Under the pieces are notes generated by a model. That model was given only the letters and a program-made list of their open reading frames with translations. It did not search any database and was not told where the DNA came from. The position numbers and the translations under genes were made by a program. A DNA stretch of 64,000 nt from Clostridia bacterium (GTDB taxonomy: Bacteria > Bacillota > Clostridia > Oscillospirales > CAG-382), in the NCBI GenBank assembly GCA_017399965.1, contig JAFQAP010000021.1:1-64000 (forward strand), read 5' to 3'. This document shows positions 6,682-16,128 of this stretch, piece by piece (the first letter of the stretch is position 1; each line of letters starts with the position of its first letter).

Positions 6682-9600
6682 ATGGCAAAGAGAACAGACC
6701 TTAAAAAGATACTTATAATCGGCTCCGGCCCTATCGTTATCGGTCAGGCGGCGGAATTTGACTATGCGGGCACCCAGGCGTGTCTTGCGCTTAAGGAAGA
6801 AGGCTACGAGGTAGTTTTGGTAAACTCCAACCCCGCAACCATTATGACAGACACCACTATTGCCGACAAAGTGTATATGGAGCCTCTTACCCTTGAATAC
6901 GTGGCAAAAATACTCCGTTACGAGCGTCCCGACGCAATTGTTCCCGGTATCGGCGGACAGACGGGACTTAACCTTGCAATGCAGCTTGAGAAAAAAGGCG
7001 TTCTGAAGGAATGCGGAGTTGAGCTTCTCGGCACCAGCAGCGAAAGTATTGAACGTGCAGAGGACAGAGAATTGTTTAAAGAGCTTTGCCAGTCTATCGG
7101 CGAGCCCGTTATCCCCTCCGAAATCACCTATGATCTTGAGCAGGCAAAGAAGGCTGCAAAAGAGATAGGCTACCCCGTTGTGCTCCGTCCCGCATTCACT
7201 CTGGGCGGTACCGGCGGCGGATTTGCATACAACGAAGAAGAGCTTGTGGAGATAGGCACAAACGCATTCAAGCTTTCCCCCGTGCATCAGGTCCTTATCG
7301 AAAAGAGCGTTAAGGGCTACAAGGAAATTGAATTTGAAGTTATGCGTGATTCAAACGATAAAGCCATTACCATTTGCGGTATGGAAAATATCGACCCCGT
7401 TGGCGTTCACACCGGTGACTCTATAGTTGTTGCCCCCATACTCACCCTCTCTCCCGAGCACCACAAAATGCTTAACAACAGCGCGATAAAGATCATCCGC
7501 GAGCTTAAGATAGAGGGCGGCTGTAACGTACAGTTTGCTTTTAACCCCGAAACCGGCGAATATTATCTGATCGAGGTAAACCCCAGAGTTTCCCGTTCCT
7601 CCGCTTTGGCTTCCAAGGCAAGCGGATATCCCATTGCCCGCGTAACCGCAAAGATAGCTGTGGGTATGTCTTTGGAGGATATTTCCATTGCCAACACCAA
7701 CGCGGCGTTTGAGCCCAGACTTGATTACGTTGTGGCAAAGCTCCCCCGCTTCCCCTTTGATAAATTCAACACCGTTCCCAACACTCTGGGCACCCAGATG
7801 AAGGCTACCGGCGAAGTAATGGGTATCGGCGAAAATCTGGAAGAATGTCTGCTTAAATCCGTGCGTTCTCTTGAAACCGGCGTATGCCACTTCAGTATGC
7901 CCAAATTTGCCAAAATGAGCGCGGAAGAAATATACGAATATATCTCCAAGTTCAGAGATGATAACATCTTTGCCATAACCGAGCTTATACGCAAGGGCGA
8001 AACAACACAAAAATTAAGCGATTTTACAAAAATAGATATTTACTTCCTTAATACCCTTAAAAATATTGTGGATATGGAAGACCTGCTCAAAGCGAACAAG
8101 GGCGATATTCAAACCCTTAAAGCCGCAAAGAAGATGGGATTCGGCGATAAAGCCATATCCATTATCTGGGGCGTGAGCGAAATTGAAGTATTTAATATGC
8201 GTAAAGCGGAAAACATCTTCCCCGTTTACCGTATGGTAGATACCTGCCACACAAACGCATATATCCCCTACTTCTACTCCTCCTACACCGGCGAAAACAA
8301 ATCTGTTCTTACCGACAGAAAGAAGGTAGTCGTTCTGGGTGCGGGTCCTATCCGTATAGGTCAGGGCGTTGAATTCGATTATTCTACCGTTCACGCCGTA
8401 ACCACCATTAAAAAGAGCGGATACGAGGCTATTATTATTAACAACAACCCCGAAACCGTTTCCACCGACTACACCACGGCGGACAAGCTTTATTTCGAGC
8501 CTCTTACTCCCGAGGACGTTATGAATATTATTGAGTTTGAAAAGCCTATGGGCGTTATCGCATCCCTGGGCGGACAGACTGCAATAAACCTTGCACAGCC
8601 CCTTGTTGACAGAGGTGTAAACATTATCGGTACCGATTGCGCCGCTATTGAGCGCGCCGAAAACCGTGACAGCTTTGAAAAGATACTGAAAGAGCTTAAC
8701 ATTCCTCAGCCTACGGGCAAGGCGGTAACAAATATTGAGGACGGCGTAAAGACCGCCGCAGAGATAGGCTACCCCGTGCTGGTCCGTCCCTCCTTCGTTC
8801 TGGGCGGAAGAGCTATGCAGATAGTTGCAAACGAGCACCAGCTCCGCCAGTATCTTAAGAGCGCAGTTGAAATAGACGAGGACAAGCCCGTACTGGTTGA
8901 TAAATATATTCAGGGTAAAGAAGTAGAAGTAGACGCTATCTGCGACGGTATAAACGTATTCGTTCCCGGTATTATGGAGCTGGTTGAAAGAACCGGTATC
9001 CACTCCGGCGACTCTATAAGCGTATATCCCTCCTACAGCATTTCCGATAAGGTTAAGGCGACCATACTCCGCTATTCCAAGATGCTGGGCTTGGGAATAG
9101 GCATTGTCGGTCTGTTCAATATCCAGTTTATCGTTGATAAGGACGAAAACGTATATATCATCGAGGTCAACCCCCGTTCCTCCCGTACCGTACCCTTCCT
9201 TTCCAAGGCAACGGGATATTCCCTGGCGGATATCGCAACCGAGGTAATTTTGGGCGTAAGCCTTAAGGAGCAGGGAATTTTCGGTATTTATCCCGATGAA
9301 AAGAAGCGTCATTACGTAAAAGCGCCCGTGTTCTCCTTTAACAAGATACACGGTATAGACGCATATCTTTCTCCCGAAATGAAATCCACGGGCGAAGCCA
9401 TCGGCTATGACGATAACTTCCACCGCGCACTTTACAAGGCGTTGCAGGCATCCGGTATGCATCTGCAAAACTACGGCACCGTGTTTGCTACCATTTCCGA
9501 TGAGGATAAAGCGGAAGCGCTTCCTCTTATCCGCCGTTTCTACAACCTGGGCTTTAATATAGAGGCTACCGCAGGCACGGCGAAGTTCCTTAAGGAAAAC

Positions 9601-9855
9601 GGAATACGCACCAGAGTGCTTAAAAAGATAAGCGAAAACAGCGATGAAATTCCCAATTCCATTCGTCAGGGACATATTGCGTACGTTATCAACACCCGTA
9701 ATATAGATTCTGCGGGACAGCTTAACGACGGACACGAGATCCGCCGCGCCGCAGTTGAAAACAACGTAACCATGTTTACCTCCCTCGATACCGTGGGAGT
9801 GCTGCTGGACGTACTTGAGGATATTACGCTGACAATTTCTACTATAGACGCATAA
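6682..9855 (+). CDS. carB: carbamoyl-phosphate synthase large subunit
   Basis: A full-length (1057 residues) synthetase subunit making carbamoyl phosphate from ammonia, bicarbonate and two ATP. The two homologous halves begin with KILIIGSGPIVIGQAAEFDY (residue 9) and VVVLGAGPIRIGQGVEFDY (about 550). Each contains an ATP-grasp core. The C-terminal 120 residues form the allosteric MGS-like domain (AGTAKFLKENGIRTRVL). GGAGG precedes the ATG. The glutaminase subunit carA is not in this operon or elsewhere in the window, which is unusual for a complete pyr cluster. Confidence 0.97.
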   Translation: MAKRTDLKKILIIGSGPIVIGQAAEFDYAGTQACLALKEEGYEVVLVNSNPATIMTDTTIADKVYMEPLTLEYVAKILRYERPDAIVPGIGGQTGLNLAMQLEKKGVLKECGVELLGTSSESIERAEDRELFKELCQSIGEPVIPSEITYDLEQAKKAAKEIGYPVVLRPAFTLGGTGGGFAYNEEELVEIGTNAFKLSPVHQVLIEKSVKGYKEIEFEVMRDSNDKAITICGMENIDPVGVHTGDSIVVAPILTLSPEHHKMLNNSAIKIIRELKIEGGCNVQFAFNPETGEYYLIEVNPRVSRSSALASKASGYPIARVTAKIAVGMSLEDISIANTNAAFEPRLDYVVAKLPRFPFDKFNTVPNTLGTQMKATGEVMGIGENLEECLLKSVRSLETGVCHFSMPKFAKMSAEEIYEYISKFRDDNIFAITELIRKGETTQKLSDFTKIDIYFLNTLKNIVDMEDLLKANKGDIQTLKAAKKMGFGDKAISIIWGVSEIEVFNMRKAENIFPVYRMVDTCHTNAYIPYFYSSYTGENKSVLTDRKKVVVLGAGPIRIGQGVEFDYSTVHAVTTIKKSGYEAIIINNNPETVSTDYTTADKLYFEPLTPEDVMNIIEFEKPMGVIASLGGQTAINLAQPLVDRGVNIIGTDCAAIERAENRDSFEKILKELNIPQPTGKAVTNIEDGVKTAAEIGYPVLVRPSFVLGGRAMQIVANEHQLRQYLKSAVEIDEDKPVLVDKYIQGKEVEVDAICDGINVFVPGIMELVERTGIHSGDSISVYPSYSISDKVKATILRYSKMLGLGIGIVGLFNIQFIVDKDENVYIIEVNPRSSRTVPFLSKATGYSLADIATEVILGVSLKEQGIFGIYPDEKKRHYVKAPVFSFNKIHGIDAYLSPEMKSTGEAIGYDDNFHRALYKALQASGMHLQNYGTVFATISDEDKAEALPLIRRFYNLGFNIEATAGTAKFLKENGIRTRVLKKISENSDEIPNSIRQGHIAYVINTRNIDSAGQLNDGHEIRRAAVENNVTMFTSLDTVGVLLDVLEDITLTISTIDA

Positions 9856-9859
9856 AGTT

Positions 9860-9967
9860 TAACGAGGAACTATGAACGAGGAACGAGAAACTTCGGAAGA
9901 TTTTTGCCCAAAGGGGCAAAAATCAACCATAGTTCATAGTTCATAGTTTATAGTTCATAGTTCAAAA
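9860..9967. repeat. F4 element inside the pyr operon
   Basis: Core ATTTTTGCCC-aaag-GGGCAAAAAT is flanked on the left by GAACTATGAAC/GAGGAAC units and on the right by repeated AGTTCAT. The arms are inversely complementary, so the whole could fold as one long stem. It separates carB from pyrK. It has no T tract, so full termination is not expected. Confidence 0.65.
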
Positions 9968-9983
9968 AAGAGAGGATTTTACT

Positions 9984-10718
9984 ATGAAAACGGGCTTTTT
10001 TCGTATCATAAGCAATCTTCCCCTTACGGAAAACGTATACAAAATGGTGCTGTACGGGGACGTAAGCCATATAACCGCTCCCGGACAGTTTATAAACATA
10101 AAGATTGAAGACCTGTACCTGCGCCGTCCCATATCCGTCCACGATATGACGGAGGACACCGTTACCATTATTTACAAGGTAGTGGGCGAGGGCACGGAAA
10201 AGCTTTCCCGTATGCAAAAGGGTGAATTGGACGTTATGACAGGTCTGGGCAACGGCTACGTAACCGCAGACAGCGGGGAAAAACCTCTGCTTATCGGCGG
10301 CGGTGTGGGTGTGCCTCCCCTTTATATGCTGGCAAAACAGCTTATAGCAGAGGGAAAAGAGGTTTCGGTGATACTGGGCTTCAACACCGAAAAAGAGGTC
10401 TTTTGCGAAAAAGACTTTCTTGGCCTTGGCTGTAAGGTATACGTTACCACCGCAGACGGAAGCTACGGTATTAAAGGCTTTGTAACCGAGGCTATGAAAA
10501 ATATTGATTACACCTGCTTTTATACCTGCGGACCCGAGCCTATGCTCAAAGCGGTTTACCGCGCTTCCCTCACCCACGGATATTTCAGCTTTGAAGAGCG
10601 TATGGGATGCGGTTTCGGAGCGTGTATGGGCTGCTCCTGCAAAACCATAACGGGCTACAAGCGTATATGCAAGGAAGGCCCCGTTATGAGCAAGGAGGAG
10701 ATATTATGGAAAGATTAA
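9984..10718 (+). CDS. pyrK: dihydroorotate dehydrogenase B electron-transfer subunit
   Basis: A 244-residue flavoprotein that passes electrons from PyrD to NAD. The N-terminal FAD-binding beta-barrel includes YLRRPISVHD (about residue 46). The nucleotide-binding half has LLIGGGVGVPPLYMLAK (about 97). The C-terminal cysteine cluster CGFGACMGCSC plus a later Cys binds the [2Fe-2S] centre. AGAGAGG precedes the ATG. Its last 13 bp overlap pyrD, as expected for two subunits of one enzyme. Confidence 0.95.
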   Translation: MKTGFFRIISNLPLTENVYKMVLYGDVSHITAPGQFINIKIEDLYLRRPISVHDMTEDTVTIIYKVVGEGTEKLSRMQKGELDVMTGLGNGYVTADSGEKPLLIGGGVGVPPLYMLAKQLIAEGKEVSVILGFNTEKEVFCEKDFLGLGCKVYVTTADGSYGIKGFVTEAMKNIDYTCFYTCGPEPMLKAVYRASLTHGYFSFEERMGCGFGACMGCSCKTITGYKRICKEGPVMSKEEILWKD

Positions 10719-11617
10719 GCGTTAACCTTTGCGGAACGGTTTTGGATAATCCCGTTATACCCGCTTCGGGCACCTTTGGGTTCGGCTATGAGTTTGCGGA
10801 GTATTACGATATAAACGTGCTTGGCACATTTTCCTTTAAGGGAACTACCCTAAAGCCCCGTTTCGGCAACCCCACACCCAGAATTGCTGAATGTAAAGCA
10901 GGGCTTATTAATGCGGTGGGACTGCAAAATCCGGGTATCGACAAGGTCATTTTCGAAGAACTGCCCAAATTAAAAAAGGTATTCAACAAGCCCGTAATGG
11001 CAAACGTAGGCGGATTTTCCGTTTCCGATTACGTTACGGTGTGCAAGCGTCTTGATAACGAAGAGCAGGTGGGCTGGCTGGAAGTGAATATAAGCTGTCC
11101 CAACGTGCACGCAGGGGGTGTGAACTTCGGTTCCGACCCCAAAGGCGCATACGACGTGATAAGCGCAGTTAAAAAAGAAGTTAAAAAGCCGGTTATCGCA
11201 AAGCTTACCCCCAACGTAACGGACATTGTGTCTATTGCAAAAGCCTGCGAGGATGCGGGGGCGGACGGCGTGAGCCTTATAAACACCCTTTTGGGAATGA
11301 GAATAAATCTGCGTAACCGCAAGCCTGTAATTGCAAACACCATGGGCGGTTATTCCGGACCCGCCGTGTTCCCCGTGGCGGTGAGAATGGTGTATCAGGT
11401 TGCGAAAGCCGTAAACATACCCGTTATCGGCTTGGGCGGAATTGAAACTGCCGAGGACGTAATTGAAATGATGCTGGCGGGCGCTGCCGCTGTTGAGGTG
11501 GGAAGCGCAAACCTTGTAGACCCTTATGCCTGCAAAAAAATAATTGAAGATCTGCCCGCCGCTTTGGATAAATACGGAATAGAAAATATAAAAGATATTA
11601 TCGGAGGAGTTAAGTAA
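10706..11617 (+). CDS. pyrD: dihydroorotate dehydrogenase, class 1B catalytic subunit
   Basis: A 303-residue FMN-binding TIM-barrel enzyme oxidising dihydroorotate to orotate. N-terminal [15 protein letters not shown], the NISCPN segment with its active-site cysteine, and [19 protein letters not shown] (phosphate-binding end) are characteristic. The start at 10706 was chosen because AAGGAGGAG lies just upstream and the family begins [14 protein letters not shown]; the frame runs further 5' within pyrK. Linkage to pyrK places it in the NAD-dependent 1B class. Confidence 0.96.
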   Translation: MERLSVNLCGTVLDNPVIPASGTFGFGYEFAEYYDINVLGTFSFKGTTLKPRFGNPTPRIAECKAGLINAVGLQNPGIDKVIFEELPKLKKVFNKPVMANVGGFSVSDYVTVCKRLDNEEQVGWLEVNISCPNVHAGGVNFGSDPKGAYDVISAVKKEVKKPVIAKLTPNVTDIVSIAKACEDAGADGVSLINTLLGMRINLRNRKPVIANTMGGYSGPAVFPVAVRMVYQVAKAVNIPVIGLGGIETAEDVIEMMLAGAAAVEVGSANLVDPYACKKIIEDLPAALDKYGIENIKDIIGGVK

Positions 11618-11619
11618 AA

Positions 11620-12318
11620 ATGGGAAAAGACGTAATTATTGCATGCGATTTTGACAGCGCGGAAAAAACCTTTGCTTTCTTGGACAAGTTTACAGAGGTA
11701 AAGCCTTTTGTAAAGATAGGTATGGAGCTTTACTATGCGGAGGGACCTTCTATTGTAAAGGAGATAAAGCGCCGCGGACACAAGATATTCCTTGATCTTA
11801 AGCTCCACGATATTCCCAACACAGTAAAAAAGGCGATGGCTGTGCTTTCCCGTCTTGACGTGGATATGACAAACCTTCACGCCGCAGGAACCACCCGTAT
11901 GATGGAGGGCGCGTTGGAGGGTCTTACCCGTCCCGACGGAACCCGTCCTATACTTATCGCAGTAACACAGCTTACCTCCACCGATCAGGAGAGCATGGAA
12001 AAGGATATGCTTATAAAAGAACCCATTGCAGACGTGGTCATGCACTACGCGCTCACCGCAAAAAATGCGGGGCTGGACGGCGTTGTGTGCTCCCCTCTGG
12101 AAGCCCAAAAGGTACACGACTCCTGCGGTAAGAATTTTGTTACCGTTACCCCCGGTGTGCGCTTTGCGGACGGCGATATAGGCGACCAGAAGCGTGTTAT
12201 GACTCCCGCGCAGGCAAAGGAGATAGGCTCCGATTACATCGTGGTCGGCAGACCTATTACCGCAGCAGAGGATCCCGTTGCCGCTTACAACAGATGCGTA
12301 AGTGAATTTATCGGTTAA
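11620..12318 (+). CDS. pyrF: orotidine 5'-phosphate decarboxylase
   Basis: The last enzyme of UMP synthesis, 232 residues. [16 protein letters not shown] at the N terminus and the catalytic Lys-Asp-Lys segment [11 protein letters not shown] (about residue 50) are diagnostic. The phosphate-binding end is [26 protein letters not shown] is 12 bp before the ATG, and the gene starts 2 bp after the pyrD stop, indicating translational coupling. Confidence 0.96.
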   Translation: MGKDVIIACDFDSAEKTFAFLDKFTEVKPFVKIGMELYYAEGPSIVKEIKRRGHKIFLDLKLHDIPNTVKKAMAVLSRLDVDMTNLHAAGTTRMMEGALEGLTRPDGTRPILIAVTQLTSTDQESMEKDMLIKEPIADVVMHYALTAKNAGLDGVVCSPLEAQKVHDSCGKNFVTVTPGVRFADGDIGDQKRVMTPAQAKEIGSDYIVVGRPITAAEDPVAAYNRCVSEFIG

Positions 12319-12332
12319 AAAGGAGAAAAGAT

Positions 12333-12986
12333 ATGGAAAGCTACAAGAGAGAGTTTATACAGTTTTTGCAAAAAGCAGGCGTTTTAAAATTCGGCGATTT
12401 CACCGCAAAAAGCGGAAGAAAGATACCCTATTTCATTAACGCTGGTATGATAAAGACGGGCGAGGATATTGCAACTTTAGGCGAATTTTACGCAAAGGCG
12501 TATTTTGAAAAGGTTGGCGCAAAAAAGGCTGTGCTTTACGGCCCCGCATACAAGGGAATTTCCCTTGCGGTTTCCGCTTCCGTTGCACTTTCCAAAAACG
12601 GACTCAACCTACCCTTCTTCTTTAACAGAAAAGAGGTTAAAGACCACGGCGAAGGCGGAGTTTTTGTCGGCTACGTTCCCACAGCCGGCGAAGAAGTGGT
12701 AATTATCGAAGACGTTATCACCGCAGGCACCGCTATAAGAGAAAGTATGGAAATTCTTTCCCATCTTGAAGGCGTAAAGGTTGCCGCAACCTTTATTATG
12801 GTTGACAGAAAAGAAAAGGGACAAACCGAAAAAGGCGCAATGCAGGAAATTGAAGATACCTTCGGCTTCCCCGTATATTCAATAGTTGACGTTTACGATA
12901 TTATCGAGTACCTTGAAGAGGACGAAAGCAACAGAGAAAACGTAGACAGAATTAAAAATTACCTTGCCGTAAACGGAGCGAAATAA
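12333..12986 (+). CDS. pyrE: orotate phosphoribosyltransferase
   Basis: Transfers ribose phosphate from PRPP to orotate to give OMP; 217 residues. The PRPP motif VVIIEDVITAGTAI lies near residue 120, and FNRKEVKDHGEGG forms the flexible catalytic loop with Lys and His. AAAAGGAG precedes ATG. The stop codon TAA at 12984-12986 overlaps the pyrB start ATG by one base. Confidence 0.95.
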   Translation: MESYKREFIQFLQKAGVLKFGDFTAKSGRKIPYFINAGMIKTGEDIATLGEFYAKAYFEKVGAKKAVLYGPAYKGISLAVSASVALSKNGLNLPFFFNRKEVKDHGEGGVFVGYVPTAGEEVVIIEDVITAGTAIRESMEILSHLEGVKVAATFIMVDRKEKGQTEKGAMQEIEDTFGFPVYSIVDVYDIIEYLEEDESNRENVDRIKNYLAVNGAK

Positions 12987-14035
12987 TGAACAGCGTTATA
13001 GATATAACCGATCTTTCTCTTAATGAGATAGACAGCCTTATAAACACGGCGGTGGATATTCATTCCCACCCCGAAAAATATTCATCTGCCTGCAAGGGAA
13101 AAAAGCTGGCGGCAATGTTTTTTGAACCCTCTACCCGCACCCGCCTTTCCTTTGAGGCGGCTATGATGGAATTGGGCGGAAACGTGCTTTCCGTACACTC
13201 CTCCGCCACATCCTCCGCTTCCAAGGGCGAGAGTATAAACGATACCGCCAAGGTGGTTTCCTGCTATGCGGATATTATTGCTATGCGCCATCCTCTTGAA
13301 GGAGCGCCTGCCGTTGCGGCGGTAAGCGCATCTATTCCCGTAATAAACGCAGGGGACGGCGGTCATTGCCACCCCACCCAGACACTTACCGATCTTTGCA
13401 CCATTAAAAGCGAAAAAGGGGCTATTAACGGTCTTACCGTAGGTTTTTGCGGCGACCTTAAGTACGGCAGAACCGTACATTCCCTTATTAACGCCCTTGC
13501 GCGGTACGAAAACGTGCGTGTGGTGCTTATCTCCCCCGATGAATTAAAAATTCCCGAATACGTTAAGGAAGGACCCCTTAAAAATATGGAGTTTTCCGAA
13601 ACGGACAATTTGGAAAACGCTCTGCCCCGGCTTGACGTACTGTATATGACCCGTGTTCAGCAGGAGCGTTTTGCGGACCGTGAGCAGTACGAGCGTCTTA
13701 AGGACGTATATATTCTGGATACGGAAAAAATGAAAAGAGCAAAAGAGGATATGATAATCCTTCATCCCCTGCCCAGAGTAAACGAAATTTCCGTGGGAGT
13801 GGACGCAGACAAGCGCGCCTGCTACTTTAAGCAGGTAATGTGGGGAAAATATATGCGTATGGCGCTTATACTTTTGCTTCTTTCCGGCGAGCACAAGGGA
13901 GAAGATCTTTTGGAAAACGCCTGTGCTTCCCATAAAAAATGCCCCAACGGACGCTGTATAACCCACACCGAGCAGGAATTGCCCGTATACGTTAAAAACG
14001 GACGCTGTGTGTGGTGCGACGAGGAGTTGAAATAA
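12986..14035 (+). CDS. pyrB: aspartate carbamoyltransferase with fused PyrI-type zinc domain
   Basis: The first 300 or so residues are a normal ATCase catalytic chain: FFEPSTRTRLSFE (carbamoyl-phosphate loop, about residue 48), HPTQTLTDL (about 130) and MTRVQQERF (aspartate-binding). The C terminus adds about 45 residues with four cysteines, C319-x4-C324 and C341-x2-C344 (KCPNGRCITHTE and GRCVWCDEE). This spacing and the CITHTE string match the zinc domain of the regulatory chain PyrI. The PyrI allosteric nucleotide domain is absent, and no pyrI follows. PyrB-PyrI fusions are known in other bacteria such as Thermotoga. Confidence 0.93.
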   Translation: MNSVIDITDLSLNEIDSLINTAVDIHSHPEKYSSACKGKKLAAMFFEPSTRTRLSFEAAMMELGGNVLSVHSSATSSASKGESINDTAKVVSCYADIIAMRHPLEGAPAVAAVSASIPVINAGDGGHCHPTQTLTDLCTIKSEKGAINGLTVGFCGDLKYGRTVHSLINALARYENVRVVLISPDELKIPEYVKEGPLKNMEFSETDNLENALPRLDVLYMTRVQQERFADREQYERLKDVYILDTEKMKRAKEDMIILHPLPRVNEISVGVDADKRACYFKQVMWGKYMRMALILLLLSGEHKGEDLLENACASHKKCPNGRCITHTEQELPVYVKNGRCVWCDEELK

Positions 14036-14036
14036 T

Positions 14037-15968
14037 ATGTCAAAGGCATATTTCACTTTTGATAAGACCTTAAAAATATTCGCCGAAGGATTTAACCCCG
14101 TTTACAGAGAAAACGGGGACTTTTGGCGTTTGCACCTTGATTACGGCAAGGCGGGATACCCCCGTGAATTGGGCGTATATTCCCATATGCAAAAAGAGCC
14201 CGTAACCGAAAAAACGGCGGACGGACTGCGCATTATATACAATTCCGTTAAAGCGGAAGACGGAAGCGAGCACGATATAAAGCTTACTCTTGAAGTAAAA
14301 AACACCTGCGGTATGCTGTCTTTTTCCGCTGCCATGGAAAACCGTTCAAGTGTGCGGTTAAACGAACTGCAGTACCCGTTTTTGGATTACCTTTCCCTTA
14401 ACGGAGATTTAAAAGACGACGTTTTGTACCTCCCCAACGGGCTGGGAAGACGTATTCCCGACCCACACCGCCACGTGGGATCTTGCCACAGCGAGTATAT
14501 GGGTGCGGATTACAAAAACGTAAAGGCGCTTTTTGAATATCCCGCCGCCCTTTCCATGCCCTGGATGGTAATGGAAAGCGGAAACAGATCCCTTTATATG
14601 GGATGCCACAGCGAAGTGTGCCGCTGGGCGACCTTTACTCTGTATACCGAGCCGAGAGAACAAGCAAACAACCCTTATATGTGTGCCTGCATATCCTCTT
14701 ACCCCGTGGTAAACCCCGGTGAAACGGTTACTTACGGCGATTTTACTCTTGCCGTGTGCGACGGTGACTGGAGAAAAGGCGCGGACATTTATAAAGAAAG
14801 CGCAAAAAGCTATTTAAAGCCTATAACCAGAAGCGAAAGCGTGAAAAAGCTTAACGGCTGGCAGAGAATTATTATGAAGCACCAGCACGGGGAACTTTTC
14901 CACCGCTATGAAGACCTGCCCCGAGTATTTAAGGAAGGGCAAAAATACGGGATAGATATGATACTCCTTTTCGCCTGGTGGCAGGAGGGTATGGATAACG
15001 GTTATCCCAATTATAGACCTGACGAAATGCTGGGCGGCGAAGAAGAACTGCGCAAGGCGATAAAGGAAATTAACGATATGGGCGGCAGAGTGGTGCTGTA
15101 CGCCAACGGACATATTATCGACGTAGCCACCGATTATTACAAGACCGAGGGCTACAAATACACCATGAAGGATTTTGAAAAGAACGAATACCGTGAATTT
15201 TATATGTTTACGGATAACGGCACCCTGCTTTCCCACGGGCACAAATGCTTTGTAAACGCCTGCCACGGCACCGAGCAGTGGCGGGAAAAGCTGTACGAGC
15301 TGGAAAAAAGGCACCTTGATCTGGGTTCAAACGGCACCTTTTTTGATCAGCTTTGCTGTGCCTTCCGTCTGTGCTTTGATTCTACCCATACCCACGGAAA
15401 CCGTATCGACCTTGACGGTCAGTTACGCACCGAAACGGTGGCGGAAATGCGCAAAATGGTAGATGGGGACAAGTATATCTTCGGTACCGAAGGGGTTATG
15501 GACAGAGTAAGCGTGCAGGTGGATTTTGTTCACGGCTGCGGTGTGGGTATGACCTATACGCCCGATGCGTATCCTTACATATTCCGCTATGTTTTCCCCG
15601 ATATCCCCGTGACAAACCGTTATTTGCACGACGAAGTAAAGGGCTGGGAAAAGCATCTTAACTATGCTTTCGTGTTCGGTCTGCTGTTCGATATCGGTCT
15701 TTACCGCTGCAGAGCAAAGACTATTGAAGTCTGCCACGATTATGCGGAATACGTAAAAAAGATCATCGACCTGCGTGAGCCTTACCGCGCCTTCTTTACC
15801 GACGGCAAGTTCGACCTGCCCGATCAGACCTTCCCCGCCGGTGTTTGGGCGGCAAAATACACTCTCGGCGATAAAAGCATTCTCACCCTGTGGAACGATA
15901 CGGATACGGCTGTGACCGTTAATGGGGTTTCGGTGGAAAAAGGTGAGATAAAGATAATAGAACTGTAA
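14037..15968 (+). CDS. DUF6259-like TIM-barrel protein, probable glycoside hydrolase
   Basis: A 643-residue protein starting 1 bp after the pyrB stop, with GAGGAG inside the pyrB end. There is no signal peptide. The N-terminal 250 residues look like a beta-sandwich as in galactosidase-like hydrolases. From about residue 270 a TIM barrel follows (DMILLFAWWQEGMDNGYPNY, then GGRVVLYANGHIID and FDQLCCAFRLCFD). The last 60 residues resemble a small beta domain. The fold assignment to DUF6259 is from recollection; substrate is unknown. Its place at the end of the pyrimidine operon is unexpected and may reflect read-through rather than shared function. Confidence 0.7.
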   Translation: MSKAYFTFDKTLKIFAEGFNPVYRENGDFWRLHLDYGKAGYPRELGVYSHMQKEPVTEKTADGLRIIYNSVKAEDGSEHDIKLTLEVKNTCGMLSFSAAMENRSSVRLNELQYPFLDYLSLNGDLKDDVLYLPNGLGRRIPDPHRHVGSCHSEYMGADYKNVKALFEYPAALSMPWMVMESGNRSLYMGCHSEVCRWATFTLYTEPREQANNPYMCACISSYPVVNPGETVTYGDFTLAVCDGDWRKGADIYKESAKSYLKPITRSESVKKLNGWQRIIMKHQHGELFHRYEDLPRVFKEGQKYGIDMILLFAWWQEGMDNGYPNYRPDEMLGGEEELRKAIKEINDMGGRVVLYANGHIIDVATDYYKTEGYKYTMKDFEKNEYREFYMFTDNGTLLSHGHKCFVNACHGTEQWREKLYELEKRHLDLGSNGTFFDQLCCAFRLCFDSTHTHGNRIDLDGQLRTETVAEMRKMVDGDKYIFGTEGVMDRVSVQVDFVHGCGVGMTYTPDAYPYIFRYVFPDIPVTNRYLHDEVKGWEKHLNYAFVFGLLFDIGLYRCRAKTIEVCHDYAEYVKKIIDLREPYRAFFTDGKFDLPDQTFPAGVWAAKYTLGDKSILTLWNDTDTAVTVNGVSVEKGEIKIIEL

Positions 15969-16094
15969 ATGTAATGAGGAATGCGGAATGCGACGCTCTT
16001 GCAAGCAAGAGCTAAATGAGGAATTTCGGAAGATTTTTGTTCTGCGAACAAAAATCAACCATCATTCATCATTCATCATTCCTCATTCCTCATT
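15969..16094. repeat. F4 element after the pyr/DUF6259 transcript
   Basis: GAGGAATG-type units and a small hairpin GCTCTTGC/GCAAGAGC precede the core GATTTTTGTTC-tgc-GAACAAAAATC, followed by CAACCAT and ATTCATC/ATTCCTC units. Left and right arms are inverse complements. Confidence 0.65.
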
Positions 16095-16128
16095 AAAAAA
16101 ATCCTTGCTTAACAGCAAGGATTTTTTG
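16095..16128. terminator. bidirectional terminator overlapping the M48 stop codon
   Basis: ATCCTTGCT/AGCAAGGAT stem flanked by six A and six T. The TAA stop of the minus-strand protease lies in the loop (16109-16111), so its last codons form one arm. Confidence 0.85.

Noticed and set aside
8014..9735. Minus-strand open frame of 573 codons inside carB
   Set aside because: carB is continuous and canonical over this region; the frame is its complement.
14037..15968. Role in pyrimidine metabolism for the DUF6259-like protein because of operon position
   Set aside because: The fold is sugar-hydrolase-like, and proximity alone does not support a pathway link.
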